Shown here in pieces: positions 44,620 through 54,424 of a stretch of 64,000 nt of DNA. The stretch is taken from NCBI RefSeq assembly GCF_004923295.1, contig NZ_CP039634.1:1454001-1518000 (forward strand), written 5' to 3'. Made by a program: the position numbers and the translations under genes. This stretch comes from Azospirillum sp. TSH100 (lineage in GTDB: Bacteria; Pseudomonadota; Alphaproteobacteria; Azospirillales; Azospirillaceae). The notes beneath the pieces are model-generated. The model did no database searches, had not been told where the DNA came from, and saw only the letters and a list, made by a program, of their open reading frames with translations. Position 1 is the first letter of the stretch. Every line of letters starts with the position of its first letter.

Positions 44620-45282
44620 ATGACCCTGCCGCTCGACCTGCATCTGCTGCAACTCTATATGGTCGCCGTCTGCGTCCTGGTCCTGGCACCGGGACCGGAT
44701 TCGCTTCTGGTGCTGACCCGCAGCATCGCCGATGGCCGGCAGGCCGGCGTGGTGGCGACGATCGGCATCTGCGTTGGCAACACCGTCCATTCCCTTCTGG
44801 CCGCTGCCGGGATTTCCGCGCTGATCGCGGCGTCTGCCTCGCTGTTCGACCTGTTGCGCTATGCCGGCGGCGCCTATCTGGCCTGGATCGGCCTGCGCTC
44901 GTTGTGGAGCGTCTGGACCAGCCGCAACGCCGGACCCGCGGCGGCGATTGAGCTCCAGGCTCCGGCACCGACGGCCCGCGTCTTCGTCCAGGCGCTGCTG
45001 ACGAACCTGCTGAACCCGAAGATCATTCTGTTCCAACTGGCCTTCGTTCCGCAGTTCATCGCCCCGGAGCTGGGCCATGTGGCATTGCAGACCTTCATTC
45101 TCGGCAACATCATCTCGGTGCTGGGCGGTCTCTATCTGATCGCCATCGCCGCCCTCAGCGCCGGTGCCGCGCGTCGGGTGCTGTCCAGCCCGCGTGTGCG
45201 CAGGGCGATGGACGGCCTCGCCGGCGTGCTGTTCCTGGGCTTCGCTGCAAGGCTGCTGCTGACGGACCGCAAGTTCGCGTGA
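44620..45282 (+). CDS. LysE-family exporter (copy 2)
   Basis: The 220-residue product has six helices and 'CVLVLAPGPDSLLVLTRSIA' plus 'ALLTNLLNPKIILFQLAFVP', the RhtB/LysE hallmarks. It keeps the typical 'PGPD' turn, unlike copy 1 which has 'PGTG'. It exports an amino acid or homoserine lactone-like compound; substrate unknown. It ends 23 bases before the convergent endonuclease-like gene. Confidence 0.9.
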   Translation: MTLPLDLHLLQLYMVAVCVLVLAPGPDSLLVLTRSIADGRQAGVVATIGICVGNTVHSLLAAAGISALIAASASLFDLLRYAGGAYLAWIGLRSLWSVWTSRNAGPAAAIELQAPAPTARVFVQALLTNLLNPKIILFQLAFVPQFIAPELGHVALQTFILGNIISVLGGLYLIAIAALSAGAARRVLSSPRVRRAMDGLAGVLFLGFAARLLLTDRKFA

Positions 45283-45304
45283 GGGACTGCCGCGTGGCGC
45301 CCGC

Positions 45305-46150
45305 TCACCACAGATCGTCCTCGTCCTCCACCCCGGTGTCGACGTCGAAGGTCGCCGTGTGGCGCACCACCGGGTGGCTGTCCTTCCACTCCTCGAAATC
45401 CGACACCACCGCCGGGCGGATGCCGAGCGCCAGCACCGGGCAGCCGCCGCCGCGGCCGGCGTCCAGCCGGTAGAGCAGCTTCTTCATCCAGGTGGTGCTG
45501 GCTCCGTACTTGTTCTGGAAGTTCTTCATCTCCACCCGCCGCGCCACCTCGGTGAACAGCGGGATCAGTTCGGCGCTGCGGGTCAGCAGGACGCCGGCGT
45601 TGATGATGCCGCATTCGTAGAAGGTGCGGGCGGCATAGAGGTCGCGGTCGAAGGTCTGGTCCTTGCTGTTCCATTCCAGATCGAAGGATACGCGCTCCTT
45701 CACGAAGTCGATCTTGTGCCCGTCGATGAAGCCGTTGACCTTGTACAGTTCCTCGCGCTGGCGCTGTTCGGTGACGGTCTGGCCGCGGTTCTTGCCGGCG
45801 ACGCGGCGCTTTTCCTCGTGCGTCACGATCATCTTGGTGATGAACAGGTCGCCGCGGATGCGCGTCTCGTTCCAGCCCAGCGGGTTCAGCATCCGCTCCA
45901 TCGTCTTGGCGATCTGCGATTTGTTGCCGCCCGACGCCACGATGTCCTCGGTGCGGATGCGGAACTCCATCAGCCGTTCGGTGATCTCGCGGAACTCGGC
46001 GGTGCAGGCATGGGCCAGGATGCGCGCGGCGTTGCGGTAGCTGTGCACCTCGTACAAATCGAGAAAGCCGGGCGGGAACAGGTCGCCCAGGTCGGGATCC
46101 CGCGCCTCGATCAGCGGGGCCTTGTCGTGGATGCAGGCAAGCAGGGTCAT
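45305..46150 (-). CDS. BglII/BstYI-family restriction endonuclease-like protein
   Basis: The 281-residue protein resembles the BglII/BstYI endonuclease family: 'GNKSQIAKTMERMLNPLGWN', then 'GHKIDFVKERVSFDLEWNS' with Asp 148, Glu 159 and Asn 161 in the place of the BglII catalytic Asp, Glu and Gln ('IDFGKRDTLVEVQ'), followed by 'RDLYAARTFYECGIINAGVL'. So the active-site frame is present with Asn for Gln. No methyltransferase is visible on either side. The start ATG has no clear ribosome site and an earlier in-frame start cannot be excluded. It may be an orphan nuclease or a domesticated relative. Confidence 0.75.
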   Translation of the reverse strand: MTLLACIHDKAPLIEARDPDLGDLFPPGFLDLYEVHSYRNAARILAHACTAEFREITERLMEFRIRTEDIVASGGNKSQIAKTMERMLNPLGWNETRIRGDLFITKMIVTHEEKRRVAGKNRGQTVTEQRQREELYKVNGFIDGHKIDFVKERVSFDLEWNSKDQTFDRDLYAARTFYECGIINAGVLLTRSAELIPLFTEVARRVEMKNFQNKYGASTTWMKKLLYRLDAGRGGGCPVLALGIRPAVVSDFEEWKDSHPVVRHTATFDVDTGVEDEDDLW

Positions 46151-46337
46151 GACGGCACTTGGGCGATGGAAAACGGCGCCACCATGGCGGCTGCCGCCCG
46201 GCAAATCCACCCTTTCCGCCGCTCGGTGGGGAGGGGAGCCGAACTGGCGGCCGTTCACCGACATATGGTAAGGTCGCCCGCATGTTGGGCCACCCGTTGG
46301 GGTGGAAAGAGTGCGGCCAGTTCGCCGGGGGACCGTG

Positions 46338-49300
46338 ATGAGCGACGAATTCCTGTTCGCAGAGGAGGAGCCCGCCGTCGAGGCGGTGGCCGAGGCTGTC
46401 GAACCGGTCGAACCCTGGCTGGTGCTGATCGTCGATGACGACCCCGCCATTCACGCCACCACCAAGATGGTGCTGCGCGGCTTCACCTTTGAAGGACGCC
46501 CGGCGCAGTTCCTGTCGGCCGCCACCGCGGCGGAGGCGCGCGGCGTGCTGCGCGACAACCCTGCCATCGCGGTGATCCTGCTCGACGTCGTCATGGAATC
46601 CGACGACGCCGGCCTGCGGCTGGTCCGCTACATCCGCAGCGACCTGCACAACCGCCGCGTCCGCATCATCCTGCGCACCGGCCAGCCGGGGCAGGCGCCG
46701 GAACGCGACGTCATCCTCAGCTATGACATCAACGACTACAAATCCAAGACGGAACTGACGGCGCAGAAGCTGTTCACCTCGGTCGTCGCGGCGCTGCGGG
46801 GCTATCAGGACATCACCGCCATCGAGGACCATCGGGAGGGGCTGGAGCGTATCCTGGACTCCTCCTCCACCCTGCTGGGCAAGCGGACGATGGCGGAGTT
46901 CGTTCGCCATGCCGTGTCCCAGATCGTCGGCGTCTGCACGCCGGCCAATGGAATGACGGTGGGCGGGGTCGCGCTGGTCAGCCGCCTGTGTGAAGGCCCG
47001 CGTCCGGCCGAGCCACTGGTGCTGGGTGGCGCCGGTTGCCACGTCGGGATGGAGGGAACGCCGCTGTTACTTGCGCTGCCGCCAGACGCGGCGCAGGCGG
47101 TGACCGCGGCGCTTGCCGACGGCCGCAACCGGTACGAGCGCGGGCACAGCGTGCTGGTCTTCCGATCCGCCACCCGCCGGCACGACACCGCGGTCTATCT
47201 CGGCCATGGCCGCGCCCTGACCGCCGACGAGCGGCGGCTGCTGGAGGTGTTCTGCGCCAAGGTCGCCATCGGCTTCGACAACGTCCATCTGTACGAGGAA
47301 CTGACCGAGCTCAACCGCAGCCTGGAACGGCAGGTGACGGAGCGGACGCAGGATCTGGTGGCGGCGCGCGAAGCGGCGGAGGCGGCGCGCTCGGAAGCCG
47401 AGGCGGCCAACCAGGCCAAGTCGCTGTTCCTGGCGACGATGAGCCACGAGATCCGCACGCCGATGAACGGCATCCAGGGCATGCTGGAACTGCTGGAGCA
47501 CACCAGCCTGACCGGCGACCAGCGCGAACTGGTCAGCGTGGTGCGGGAGTCGGCCGGCGCCCTGCTGACCATCATCAACGACATCCTCGACTTCTCGAAG
47601 ATCGAGGCCGGGCGGCTCGACCTGGAGCGGGTGCCGGTGGCGCTCGCCAATGTGGTGGAGGGGGTGGCAGACACGCTGGCGCCCAGCGCGCGGGCCAAGG
47701 GGCTGTCGCTGGTCACCTACATCGACCCCGATCTGCCGGGGGAGGTCGTCGGTGATCCGGTCCGCATCCGGCAGGTGCTGTTCAACATCGCCGGCAACGC
47801 GGTGAAGTTCACCCAGTCCGGCTCGGTCACCGTGCGGGTGGAGCTGGCACAGTTCGACGGCGACCGCGTCACCATCCGGGTCGCGGTGACCGACACGGGC
47901 ATCGGCATTTCCAGGGAAAGCCAGACCCGCCTGTTCCGTCCCTTCACCCAGGCGGAGGCGTCGACCACCCGCCGCTTCGGCGGCACCGGGCTGGGTCTGT
48001 CGATCTGTCGGCGTCTGGCCGAACTGATGGGCGGCGATATCGGGGTCACCAGCGAGGTCAATGTCGGCTCCACCTTCTGGTTCACCTTCGCCGCCGATCT
48101 GGTGCCGGCGGCGAACGATCCGGCCGTGGTGCAGCGGGCGCCGCTTCAGGGCGTGACCGTCCTGCTGCTAGCCGCCGATGCGCAGGAGCGCGGCTTCCTC
48201 GCCCGCTATCTGAATGCCGACGGCGCCCAGGTGGTGGAGGCTGCCGACGCCGCCGCCGCCTTGCGTACCCTGCTGCCGACCGCGGCCTGCGACGTGCTGG
48301 TCTCCACGCTGGGCACCGACACGGCGGCGCTCGACCGCGACCCGCGCGGCCGGGTGCGTGGGCGCGTGCTGATCGGTGGCGACGCGCTGAGCGCCGGCGA
48401 CGCGGCGGAGCTGGGGGCCTCCAGCCCCGGCACGGTGGTTCTCGGCAGGCCGGTGCGGCGGGTCGGGTTGGTCCGCGCCGTGCTGGCCGCCGCCGGGCGG
48501 ATGGCGGCGGGGGAAGGGAGCCGCGCCGACCTGCGCCCCGAACCGGAACCCGCTGCCCGGGCCGCCGGACGCCGCCGCCTGCCCACTGTGGAGGAGGCGC
48601 GGGCGCGGGGCCGGCTGATCCTGGTGGCCGAAGATCATCCGACCAACCGTCAGGTCATCCAGCGCCAGCTGACCCTTCTCGGCCACGTGATGGAAACGGC
48701 GGAGGACGGCGTTCAGGCGCTGGAGCTGTGGCGGGCCGGTGGCCATGGCCTGCTGCTGACCGACTGTCAGATGCCGGAGATGGACGGCATGGAGCTGGCC
48801 CGCAGCATCCGCGCCGCCGAGGCGGCCGCCAAGGGAGCCGCCGAAGGCCCGCGCCTGCCGATCGTCGCCATCACCGCCAACGCGACTGAGAACGAGGCCC
48901 AGCTCTGCCTGCTGTCCGGCATGGATGACACGCTGGCTAAGCCGGTCAGCCTCGCCGACCTGCGCCGTGTGGTCGACCGCTTCCTACCCCCGCCGGACGG
49001 CGAGGCCTGGGGCGGGGAGGAGCCGTGCGAACCATTGCAGGAGGTGGAGGCGGTGACCGAAGAGTTGCAGCAACCACCCCCTCAGCCGTCCTCTCCGCCA
49101 ACTCCCGTGACCGCCGACCTGCCGCCGCTAGACCTTGAGGCGCTGACCGCCCTGTTCGACGGTGATTGCGAGTTTGTCCGGCATCTGCTGGGCGAGTTCG
49201 TGACCTCCAACAGCACCTCGCATCGCTGGCTGACCGATGCGTTGGCCGGCGAGATCTGGGATGAGGTGCGGCAGGCCGCCCACAAGCTGGCGGGCTCCTC

Positions 49301-49448
49301 GCGCACCGTCGGCGCCCGCGACCTCGCCGCCGCCGCCGATGCGGTGGAACTGGCGGTGATCGACCAGCGGCTGGAGGGCATCGCCACGATGGTTGCCCGC
49401 GTCGGGGTCGAGCTGGACCGCGTGATCGCCCATATCGGGACGGTCTGA
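46338..49448 (+). CDS. Hybrid sensor histidine kinase with DUF3369, two receivers and Hpt
   Basis: The 1036-residue protein begins with a receiver domain (Asp 83), then a DUF3369 GAF-like region (about 150-325), a coiled coil, and HisKA (His 370 in '[15 protein letters not shown]') with HATPase ('DTGIGI', 'GGTGLGLSI'). A degenerate receiver-like stretch, a good receiver (Asp 809 in '[13 protein letters not shown]') and an Hpt domain (His 982 in '[14 protein letters not shown]') follow. There is no membrane segment. The full phosphorelay in one chain suggests output to a separate regulator. I start at the ATG giving '[11 protein letters not shown]'. Confidence 0.9.
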   Translation: MSDEFLFAEEEPAVEAVAEAVEPVEPWLVLIVDDDPAIHATTKMVLRGFTFEGRPAQFLSAATAAEARGVLRDNPAIAVILLDVVMESDDAGLRLVRYIRSDLHNRRVRIILRTGQPGQAPERDVILSYDINDYKSKTELTAQKLFTSVVAALRGYQDITAIEDHREGLERILDSSSTLLGKRTMAEFVRHAVSQIVGVCTPANGMTVGGVALVSRLCEGPRPAEPLVLGGAGCHVGMEGTPLLLALPPDAAQAVTAALADGRNRYERGHSVLVFRSATRRHDTAVYLGHGRALTADERRLLEVFCAKVAIGFDNVHLYEELTELNRSLERQVTERTQDLVAAREAAEAARSEAEAANQAKSLFLATMSHEIRTPMNGIQGMLELLEHTSLTGDQRELVSVVRESAGALLTIINDILDFSKIEAGRLDLERVPVALANVVEGVADTLAPSARAKGLSLVTYIDPDLPGEVVGDPVRIRQVLFNIAGNAVKFTQSGSVTVRVELAQFDGDRVTIRVAVTDTGIGISRESQTRLFRPFTQAEASTTRRFGGTGLGLSICRRLAELMGGDIGVTSEVNVGSTFWFTFAADLVPAANDPAVVQRAPLQGVTVLLLAADAQERGFLARYLNADGAQVVEAADAAAALRTLLPTAACDVLVSTLGTDTAALDRDPRGRVRGRVLIGGDALSAGDAAELGASSPGTVVLGRPVRRVGLVRAVLAAAGRMAAGEGSRADLRPEPEPAARAAGRRRLPTVEEARARGRLILVAEDHPTNRQVIQRQLTLLGHVMETAEDGVQALELWRAGGHGLLLTDCQMPEMDGMELARSIRAAEAAAKGAAEGPRLPIVAITANATENEAQLCLLSGMDDTLAKPVSLADLRRVVDRFLPPPDGEAWGGEEPCEPLQEVEAVTEELQQPPPQPSSPPTPVTADLPPLDLEALTALFDGDCEFVRHLLGEFVTSNSTSHRWLTDALAGEIWDEVRQAAHKLAGSSRTVGARDLAAAADAVELAVIDQRLEGIATMVARVGVELDRVIAHIGTV

Positions 49449-49501
49449 TCCCGCTCCCTGACGGCTGTGCCGGGGGGCTGTAGCGAAACCGACATGAGCG
49501 T

Positions 49502-49527
49502 CCCCTTGTCGCCTTTGCGACAAGGGG
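49502..49527 (+). promoter_or_regulatory. NifA upstream activator site in a perfect inverted repeat
   Basis: TGTCGCCTTTGCGACA (49507-49522) fits the NifA consensus TGT-N10-ACA exactly. It is embedded in a longer 11-bp perfect inverted repeat (CCCCTTGTCGC with GCGACAAGGGG), so the same bases could also form an mRNA hairpin after the histidine kinase gene. It lies about 70 bases upstream of the fixA sigma-54 promoter. Confidence 0.85.
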
Positions 49528-49590
49528 ACGGTGCTTTCCACCTTCTGAAAATCTCCAGTGTTTTCCGTGGCTTGGTCGGTCTTCGCCGGC

Positions 49591-49606
49591 TGGCACGCCG
49601 CTTGCT
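49591..49606 (+). promoter_or_regulatory. Sigma-54 promoter of fixABCX
   Basis: TGGCACGCCGCTTGCT matches the RpoN consensus (TGGCAC-N5-TTGC) with the invariant GG and GC ten bases apart. With the upstream NifA site it makes fixABCX a member of the nif regulon. The fixA ATG is 81 bases downstream. Confidence 0.92.
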
Positions 49607-49686
49607 GTTCTGGGGGTGTCCCGGCCCGGTGCCGGCCCCAAACCCACATGCGCGCCACAGCGAGAGCGGAAGCCAAGGAGAACGGG

Positions 49687-50538
49687 ATGCACATCGTCGT
49701 CTGTATCAAACAGGTGCCCGACAGCGCCCAGATCCGCATCCATCCCGTCACCAACACCATCATGCGGCAGGGCGTGCCCGCCATCATCAACCCGTTCGAC
49801 CTGTTCTCGCTGGAAGAGGCGCTGCGGCTGAAGGACAAGGTGGGCGCCCGCGTCACCGTGCTGACCATGGGGCCGCCGATGGCGGAGACCTCGCTGCGCA
49901 AGGCGCTGTCGCTGGGGGCTGACGACGCGGTGCTGCTGACCGACCGCAAGTTCGCCGGTTCCGACACGCTGGCGACCTCCTATGCCCTGACTTCGGCCAT
50001 CCAGAAGCTGGCGGAGGAGGATCCGGTCGACATCGTCTTCTGCGGCAAGCAGACGGTTGACGGCGACACCGCCCAGGTCGGCCCCGGCATCGCCACCCGT
50101 CTCGGTTTCGAGCAGCTGACCTACATCACGAAGATCGAGGATCTGGACATCGCGTCCAAGGAGATCGTGGTGCAGCGCCGCTCCGAAGGCGGGGTGCAGG
50201 TACTGAAGACGAAACTCCCCTGCATGATCACCATGCTGGAGGGCACCAACACCATCCGCTTCGGTAAGATGGACGACCTGTTCCGCGCCGCCCGTTACGA
50301 GCTGAAGACCTGGAGCCGCGACTTCACCGGCGCCGAGGAGGGCCGTGTCGGCCTGAAGGGCTCGCCGACCGTGGTGTCGAAGGTGTTCGTGCCGAAGCCG
50401 CGGGCGGAGAAGGCCAAGATGATCGAGGCCGCATCCGATACCCCCGACGCGATGGCCGCCGCCGCCATCGACGCCATCTTCGCCGCCCAGCCCAAGCTGG
50501 CCGGTGACCTGCTCGCCCGCGCCGCGGCCGGGCTCTGA
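49687..50538 (+). CDS. fixA: Electron transfer flavoprotein beta subunit FixA
   Basis: The 283-residue protein has the FixA/EtfB opening '[20 protein letters not shown]' and '[19 protein letters not shown]'. With FixB it holds flavin that takes part in electron bifurcation, using NADH to reduce ferredoxin or flavodoxin for nitrogenase. AAGGAG precedes the ATG. It leads fixABCX behind a sigma-54/NifA promoter. Confidence 0.96.
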   Translation: MHIVVCIKQVPDSAQIRIHPVTNTIMRQGVPAIINPFDLFSLEEALRLKDKVGARVTVLTMGPPMAETSLRKALSLGADDAVLLTDRKFAGSDTLATSYALTSAIQKLAEEDPVDIVFCGKQTVDGDTAQVGPGIATRLGFEQLTYITKIEDLDIASKEIVVQRRSEGGVQVLKTKLPCMITMLEGTNTIRFGKMDDLFRAARYELKTWSRDFTGAEEGRVGLKGSPTVVSKVFVPKPRAEKAKMIEAASDTPDAMAAAAIDAIFAAQPKLAGDLLARAAAGL

Positions 50539-50563
50539 CGATTTACCCGCGGGAGACCCGACG

Positions 50564-51643
50564 ATGAGCGAACCGAGCAAGCCCCAGGGCCGCAAGTTCC
50601 AGCTTCCCGAACATCTGAAAATTTACCAGAACGTCTGGGTGATCGTGGAGCAGGAGCGCGGCATCGTCCATTCCGTGTCGTTGGAATTGCTGGGCGAGGC
50701 CCGCAAGCTGGCCGACAAGCTGGGGGTGGAGGTGGGTGCCGTTGTGCTGGGCGCCGAAAGCCCCGACCTGAACCGCATCTGCGGCGACGCCATCAGCTAT
50801 GGCGCCGACATCGTCTACAAGGTGACCGACCCGGCGCTGGCCGATTACCGCACCGATCCCTATTGCCGCGTGATGACCGATGTGGTGAACACCCACAAGC
50901 CGGAAATCGTGCTGCTGGGTGCCACCACGCTGGGCCGCGATCTGGCCGGTGCCATCGCCACCACGCTGGCGACCGGCCTGACCGCCGACTGCACCGAGCT
51001 GGACATCTACGCCGACAACCGCTCGCTGGCCGCCACCCGGCCGACTTTCGGCGGCACGCTGCTCTGCACCATCCAGACGCTGGCCTATCGACCGCAGATG
51101 GCGACGGTGCGCCCGCGCGTCATGGCGATGCCGGAACGCGACGACGCCCGCACCGGCCGCGTCATCGAAATCCAGCCGGACCTGCGTGAAGAGGACATCG
51201 TCACCAAGGTCCTGAACTTCATCGCCGACCGCGAGCAGAACGAGGCGCAACTGGCCTTCGCCGACATCATCGTGTCGGCCGGCAAGGGGCTGGGCAAGGT
51301 CGAGAACATGAAGCTGGTCTTCGACCTCGCCAAGGTGCTGGGCGCCGAGGTCGGTGTGACCCGTCCGCTGGTCCAGGCTGGCTGGGCGACCAACGACCGT
51401 CAGGTCGGGCAGACCGGCAAGACGGTGCGGCCGAAGCTCTACATCGCCGCCGGCATTTCCGGGGCCATCCAGCATCGGGTCGGCATGGAGAAGTCGGACC
51501 TGATCCTGGCGATCAACACCGATCCGAATGCGACGATCTTCGACTTCGCCCATCTCGGGCTGGTCGGCGACGCGCTGAAGATCCTGCCGGCGCTGACCGA
51601 TGCCTTCGGCCGCCGCCTGTCCGTCAACCGCATGGCCGGCTGA
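50564..51643 (+). CDS. fixB: Electron transfer flavoprotein alpha subunit FixB
   Basis: The 359-residue protein has an N-terminal EtfA-type domain ('[20 protein letters not shown]') and the C-terminal FAD-binding domain '[20 protein letters not shown]' ... '[18 protein letters not shown]'. It pairs with FixA in the bifurcating complex. The start 26 bases after fixA has GGGAG upstream. Confidence 0.96.
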   Translation: MSEPSKPQGRKFQLPEHLKIYQNVWVIVEQERGIVHSVSLELLGEARKLADKLGVEVGAVVLGAESPDLNRICGDAISYGADIVYKVTDPALADYRTDPYCRVMTDVVNTHKPEIVLLGATTLGRDLAGAIATTLATGLTADCTELDIYADNRSLAATRPTFGGTLLCTIQTLAYRPQMATVRPRVMAMPERDDARTGRVIEIQPDLREEDIVTKVLNFIADREQNEAQLAFADIIVSAGKGLGKVENMKLVFDLAKVLGAEVGVTRPLVQAGWATNDRQVGQTGKTVRPKLYIAAGISGAIQHRVGMEKSDLILAINTDPNATIFDFAHLGLVGDALKILPALTDAFGRRLSVNRMAG

Positions 51644-51671
51644 TCGCCGGACGAGAAAGGAGCCTGTCGAC

Positions 51672-52973
51672 ATGGTCGAAAAGTTCGACGCCATCGTCAT
51701 CGGTGCCGGCCCGTCCGGCAACGCCGCCACCTACACGCTGGCCAAGCAGGGGCTGAAGGTGCTCCAGCTGGAGCGCGGCGAATATCCCGGCGCCAAGAAT
51801 GTCCAGGGCGGCATCATGTATGCACATGAGCTGGAGAAGATCATCCCGGATTTCCGGGAGGATTGCCCGACCGAGCGCCACATCATCGAACAGCGCGTCT
51901 GGCTGCTGGGCGACGACAATTACGTCGGCACCAACTACCGCTCGGAAGCCTTCAACAGCGACAAGCCGAACCGCTACACCATCATCCGCGCCAACATCGA
52001 CAAATGGTGGGGCGAGCAGATCCGCAAGGTCGGCGGCCTCCAGATCTGCGAGACGACGGTGACGGAGCTGATCCGCGATCCGTCCGGCAAGGTGATCGGC
52101 GTGCGCACCGACCGCGAGGGCGGGGAAATCCTGGCGGATGTCGTCATCATGGCCGACGGTGTGAATGCCCTCCTGGCCAAGCGTGCCGGGCTTCAGGCCG
52201 AAGCGGCGCCGGAGAATGTGGCGCTGGCGGTCAAGGAGATCCTCTTCATCGATCCGGAGCTGATCCAGCAGCGCTTCGGCATCAAGGAGGACGAAGGCGT
52301 CGTGATCGAGATCATGGGCAAGGTGACCAAGGGGATGGTCGGCACCGCCTTCCTCTACACCAACAAGGAATCGCTGACGATCGGCATCGGCTGCCTGATC
52401 TCCGACTTCAAGAACGGCTCCTGCCCGCCTTATAAGATGCTGGAGGACCTGAAGAACCACCCCGTCATCAAGCCGCTGATCGAAGGGGCGGAGATGAAGG
52501 AATATGCCGCCCACATGATCCCGGAGGGTGGCTACAAGGCGGTTCCCCAGCTCTACGGCGATGGTTGGATGGTGGTCGGCGACGCCGCCCACTTCAACAA
52601 CGCCGCCCACCGCGAGGGCTCCAACCTCGCCATGGCCTCGGGCCGGATGGCGGCGGAGACGGTGATCGAGCTGAAGGCCGCCGGTAAGGCCTACAGCGCG
52701 TCGAACCTCGCCGCCTACAAGAAGAAGCTGGACGACAGCTTCGTCATGAAGGACCTGAAGAAGTACCGCGAGCTGCCCGGCATCATGCACGGCAACAAGC
52801 AGTTCTTCGGCGCCTATCCCGACGAAATCACCGCGGCGGCCCACAACTGGTTCACCGTGGACAGCATCGACAAGAAGACGAAGGAAAAGCAGATCATGAA
52901 GTCCTTCATCAAGCGCCGCTCGATGATGGGACTGGTCGGTGACGCAATCAAGCTGGTGAGGGCCGTGCGATGA
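51672..52973 (+). CDS. fixC: Flavoprotein-ubiquinone oxidoreductase FixC
   Basis: The 433-residue FAD protein opens 'FDAIVIGAGPSGNAATYTLA' (dinucleotide fold) and has 'VVGDAAHFNNAAHREGSNLA', the second FAD motif. It passes electrons from FixAB to quinone and to FixX. AAAGGAG precedes the ATG. It overlaps fixX by four bases (ATGA). Confidence 0.96.
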   Translation: MVEKFDAIVIGAGPSGNAATYTLAKQGLKVLQLERGEYPGAKNVQGGIMYAHELEKIIPDFREDCPTERHIIEQRVWLLGDDNYVGTNYRSEAFNSDKPNRYTIIRANIDKWWGEQIRKVGGLQICETTVTELIRDPSGKVIGVRTDREGGEILADVVIMADGVNALLAKRAGLQAEAAPENVALAVKEILFIDPELIQQRFGIKEDEGVVIEIMGKVTKGMVGTAFLYTNKESLTIGIGCLISDFKNGSCPPYKMLEDLKNHPVIKPLIEGAEMKEYAAHMIPEGGYKAVPQLYGDGWMVVGDAAHFNNAAHREGSNLAMASGRMAAETVIELKAAGKAYSASNLAAYKKKLDDSFVMKDLKKYRELPGIMHGNKQFFGAYPDEITAAAHNWFTVDSIDKKTKEKQIMKSFIKRRSMMGLVGDAIKLVRAVR

Positions 52974-53263
52974 GCATCATGGTCAAGGTCGAAGAGAAGC
53001 TCTATCAGAACCGCTACATCGTCGACGAAAGCCGACCGCACATCCAGATCAAGAGCGTGGAGGCCTGCCAGACCTGCGAGAAGCAGGCTTGCACCTTCTG
53101 CTGCCCCGCCGCCTGCTACAGCAAGAACGAGACCGGCGGCGTGACTCTGGTGACCGACGGCTGCCTGGAATGCGGCACCTGCCGGGTCGTCTGCCAGGAC
53201 AAGGGCAACATCGCCTGGGACTATCCGCGTGGCGGCTACGGCATCAGCTACAAGTTCGGCTGA
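52970..53263 (+). CDS. fixX: Ferredoxin-like protein FixX
   Basis: The 97-residue iron-sulfur protein has cysteines 65, 68, 71 and 75 in 'DGCLECGTCRVVCQDKGNI', one ferredoxin cluster site, plus an N-terminal cysteine group (33, 36, 41, 44, 45, 49). It receives electrons from FixC. Translationally coupled to fixC. A hairpin terminator follows 50 bases after the stop. Confidence 0.96.
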   Translation: MSIMVKVEEKLYQNRYIVDESRPHIQIKSVEACQTCEKQACTFCCPAACYSKNETGGVTLVTDGCLECGTCRVVCQDKGNIAWDYPRGGYGISYKFG

Positions 53264-53312
53264 TCCGGTCTTTCGCTGTCTTCCTCCGGCGCTGCCTTCC
53301 CCGGACTTCGAC

Positions 53313-53352
53313 GGCCTCCGCGTGGCGACGCGCGGGGGCCGGTTTGTGTTTG
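53313..53352 (+). terminator. Probable terminator of fixABCX
   Basis: A ten-bp stem (GGCCTCCGCG with CGCGGGGGCC, one G-U pair) and eight-base loop is followed by GGTTTGTGTTT. It lies between the convergent fixX and response-regulator genes. Confidence 0.65.
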
Positions 53353-53365
53353 GGGTTGGGCCAGG

Positions 53366-53773
53366 TCAGCGACCTCTCAATATTTCCACCGCATGTCCCA
53401 GCGCCCGCTGAAGCTCGGCCGGGAAGTAGGGTTTGCGAACGAAGCCGAAGGGATCGCATTCGGCGGCGCGGTGGCGGGTTTCCGGGTCGCCGAAGGCGGA
53501 GGTGAAGATGCAGCGGATACCGGTCCGCTTGCGGATTTCCGCCGCCGCCTCGATGCCGTCACGGGGCCCCAGCAGGCGGATATCCATCATCACGACATCC
53601 GGACGCCACCGTTCCGCCGCCGCGATCGCGCCGTCGGCATTGTCCTCGATTCCGACGACGGTGAATCCGAGCATGCCCAGAACCTCTTCCAAAGCCATGG
53701 CGGCAAGGCTCTCGTCTTCCACGATGAGGATGCGAAGGGGCTGGTCGGAGGCGGACGAAGGGTCGGTCATCAT
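53366..53773 (-). CDS. Single-domain response regulator
   Basis: The 135-residue protein is a lone receiver: acidic pocket 'ILIVEDESLAAMALEE', phospho-acceptor Asp in 'VVMMDIRLLGPRDG', and Lys in 'FGFVRKPYF'. With no output domain it would relay or sequester phosphate, like CheY or Spo0F. No kinase is adjacent, but the large hybrid kinase with an Hpt domain is 4 kb away. It converges on fixX. Confidence 0.87.
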   Translation of the reverse strand: MMTDPSSASDQPLRILIVEDESLAAMALEEVLGMLGFTVVGIEDNADGAIAAAERWRPDVVMMDIRLLGPRDGIEAAAEIRKRTGIRCIFTSAFGDPETRHRAAECDPFGFVRKPYFPAELQRALGHAVEILRGR

Positions 53774-54045
53774 GATCGCGTAAGGGGTGTCACAAGGATT
53801 TTACAGGAGTCGCGCAACCAGCGAACCCGAAAAGCGCAGGATTATGACCAATGGCGAAGTCTGCATCGGCTGCATGGGTCAGGGTCGGAAAGCGTCGCCC
53901 TGGCTGTGGGCTGACACTTGTTTTTCACACCTGCGGCGTACCATCTCTGTATCACGGCTGTTTTAACGAGCGAACGTTGCGGACCCGCGCCCATCCCTTG
54001 TGGTGCAATAGCGGGGCCGCTGCCTTTTCCATGAGGAGACCGGCG

Positions 54046-54348
54046 ATGGACCTGCGTGTCTGCTTCGAGAACATGGAAAGCGTCAACGTCAACGACGCGG
54101 CGATGATGAAGCACTACACCAAGAGTTATCTGGCCGATTTCGACCCGGAATGGGCGGGCTTTATCATGCTGCCCCATGACGAGACGCAGCGCGCGACGAT
54201 GGAGCCCGCCTGGCAGGTGCTGATCCGCGACGCCAGCCAGCGGACGGAGCAGGATCTGCTGCGCTATCTCGACGAAAACCCGATGGCGGCCTACCACGTT
54301 CATGTCTACCGGCGCGACGGTGGACGGAACGAGAGCAAGATCCACTGA
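54046..54348 (+). CDS. Unrecognised 100-residue protein in the nif/fix region
   Basis: The product ('MDLRVCFENMESVNVNDAAM' ... 'AAYHVHVYRRDGGRNESKIH') is a small soluble mixed alpha/beta protein with no signal peptide or known motif. It has a good ribosome site (GAGGAG) and is followed by its own terminator. It stands between fixABCX and nifW, but I see no sigma-54 promoter or canonical NifA site in the 272 bases before it. I do not assign a function. Confidence 0.65.
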   Translation: MDLRVCFENMESVNVNDAAMMKHYTKSYLADFDPEWAGFIMLPHDETQRATMEPAWQVLIRDASQRTEQDLLRYLDENPMAAYHVHVYRRDGGRNESKIH

Positions 54349-54355
54349 CGAAGAA

Positions 54356-54382
54356 GGGGGCGCGGCGGGCGCCCCCCTTGTT
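54356..54382 (+). terminator. Terminator between the unknown gene and nifW
   Basis: An eight-bp GC stem (GGGGGCGC with GCGCCCCC) with a five-base loop is followed by CTTGTT. It can serve both convergent transcripts. Confidence 0.65.
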
Positions 54383-54424
54383 CCTCATCGTCTTCTTTTG
54401 ACGGGCATCATCGGCGCCGGCGGC

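Noticed and set aside
45132..47042. 636-codon minus-strand ORF over the endonuclease-like and kinase genes
   Set aside because: It is in a different frame from the BglII-like gene and shows only composition typical of antisense frames.
53774..54045. NifA or sigma-54 site upstream of the unknown 100-residue gene
   Set aside because: TGT and ACA triplets occur but not at ten-base spacing, and no GG-N10-GC pair has a usable -24/-12 context.
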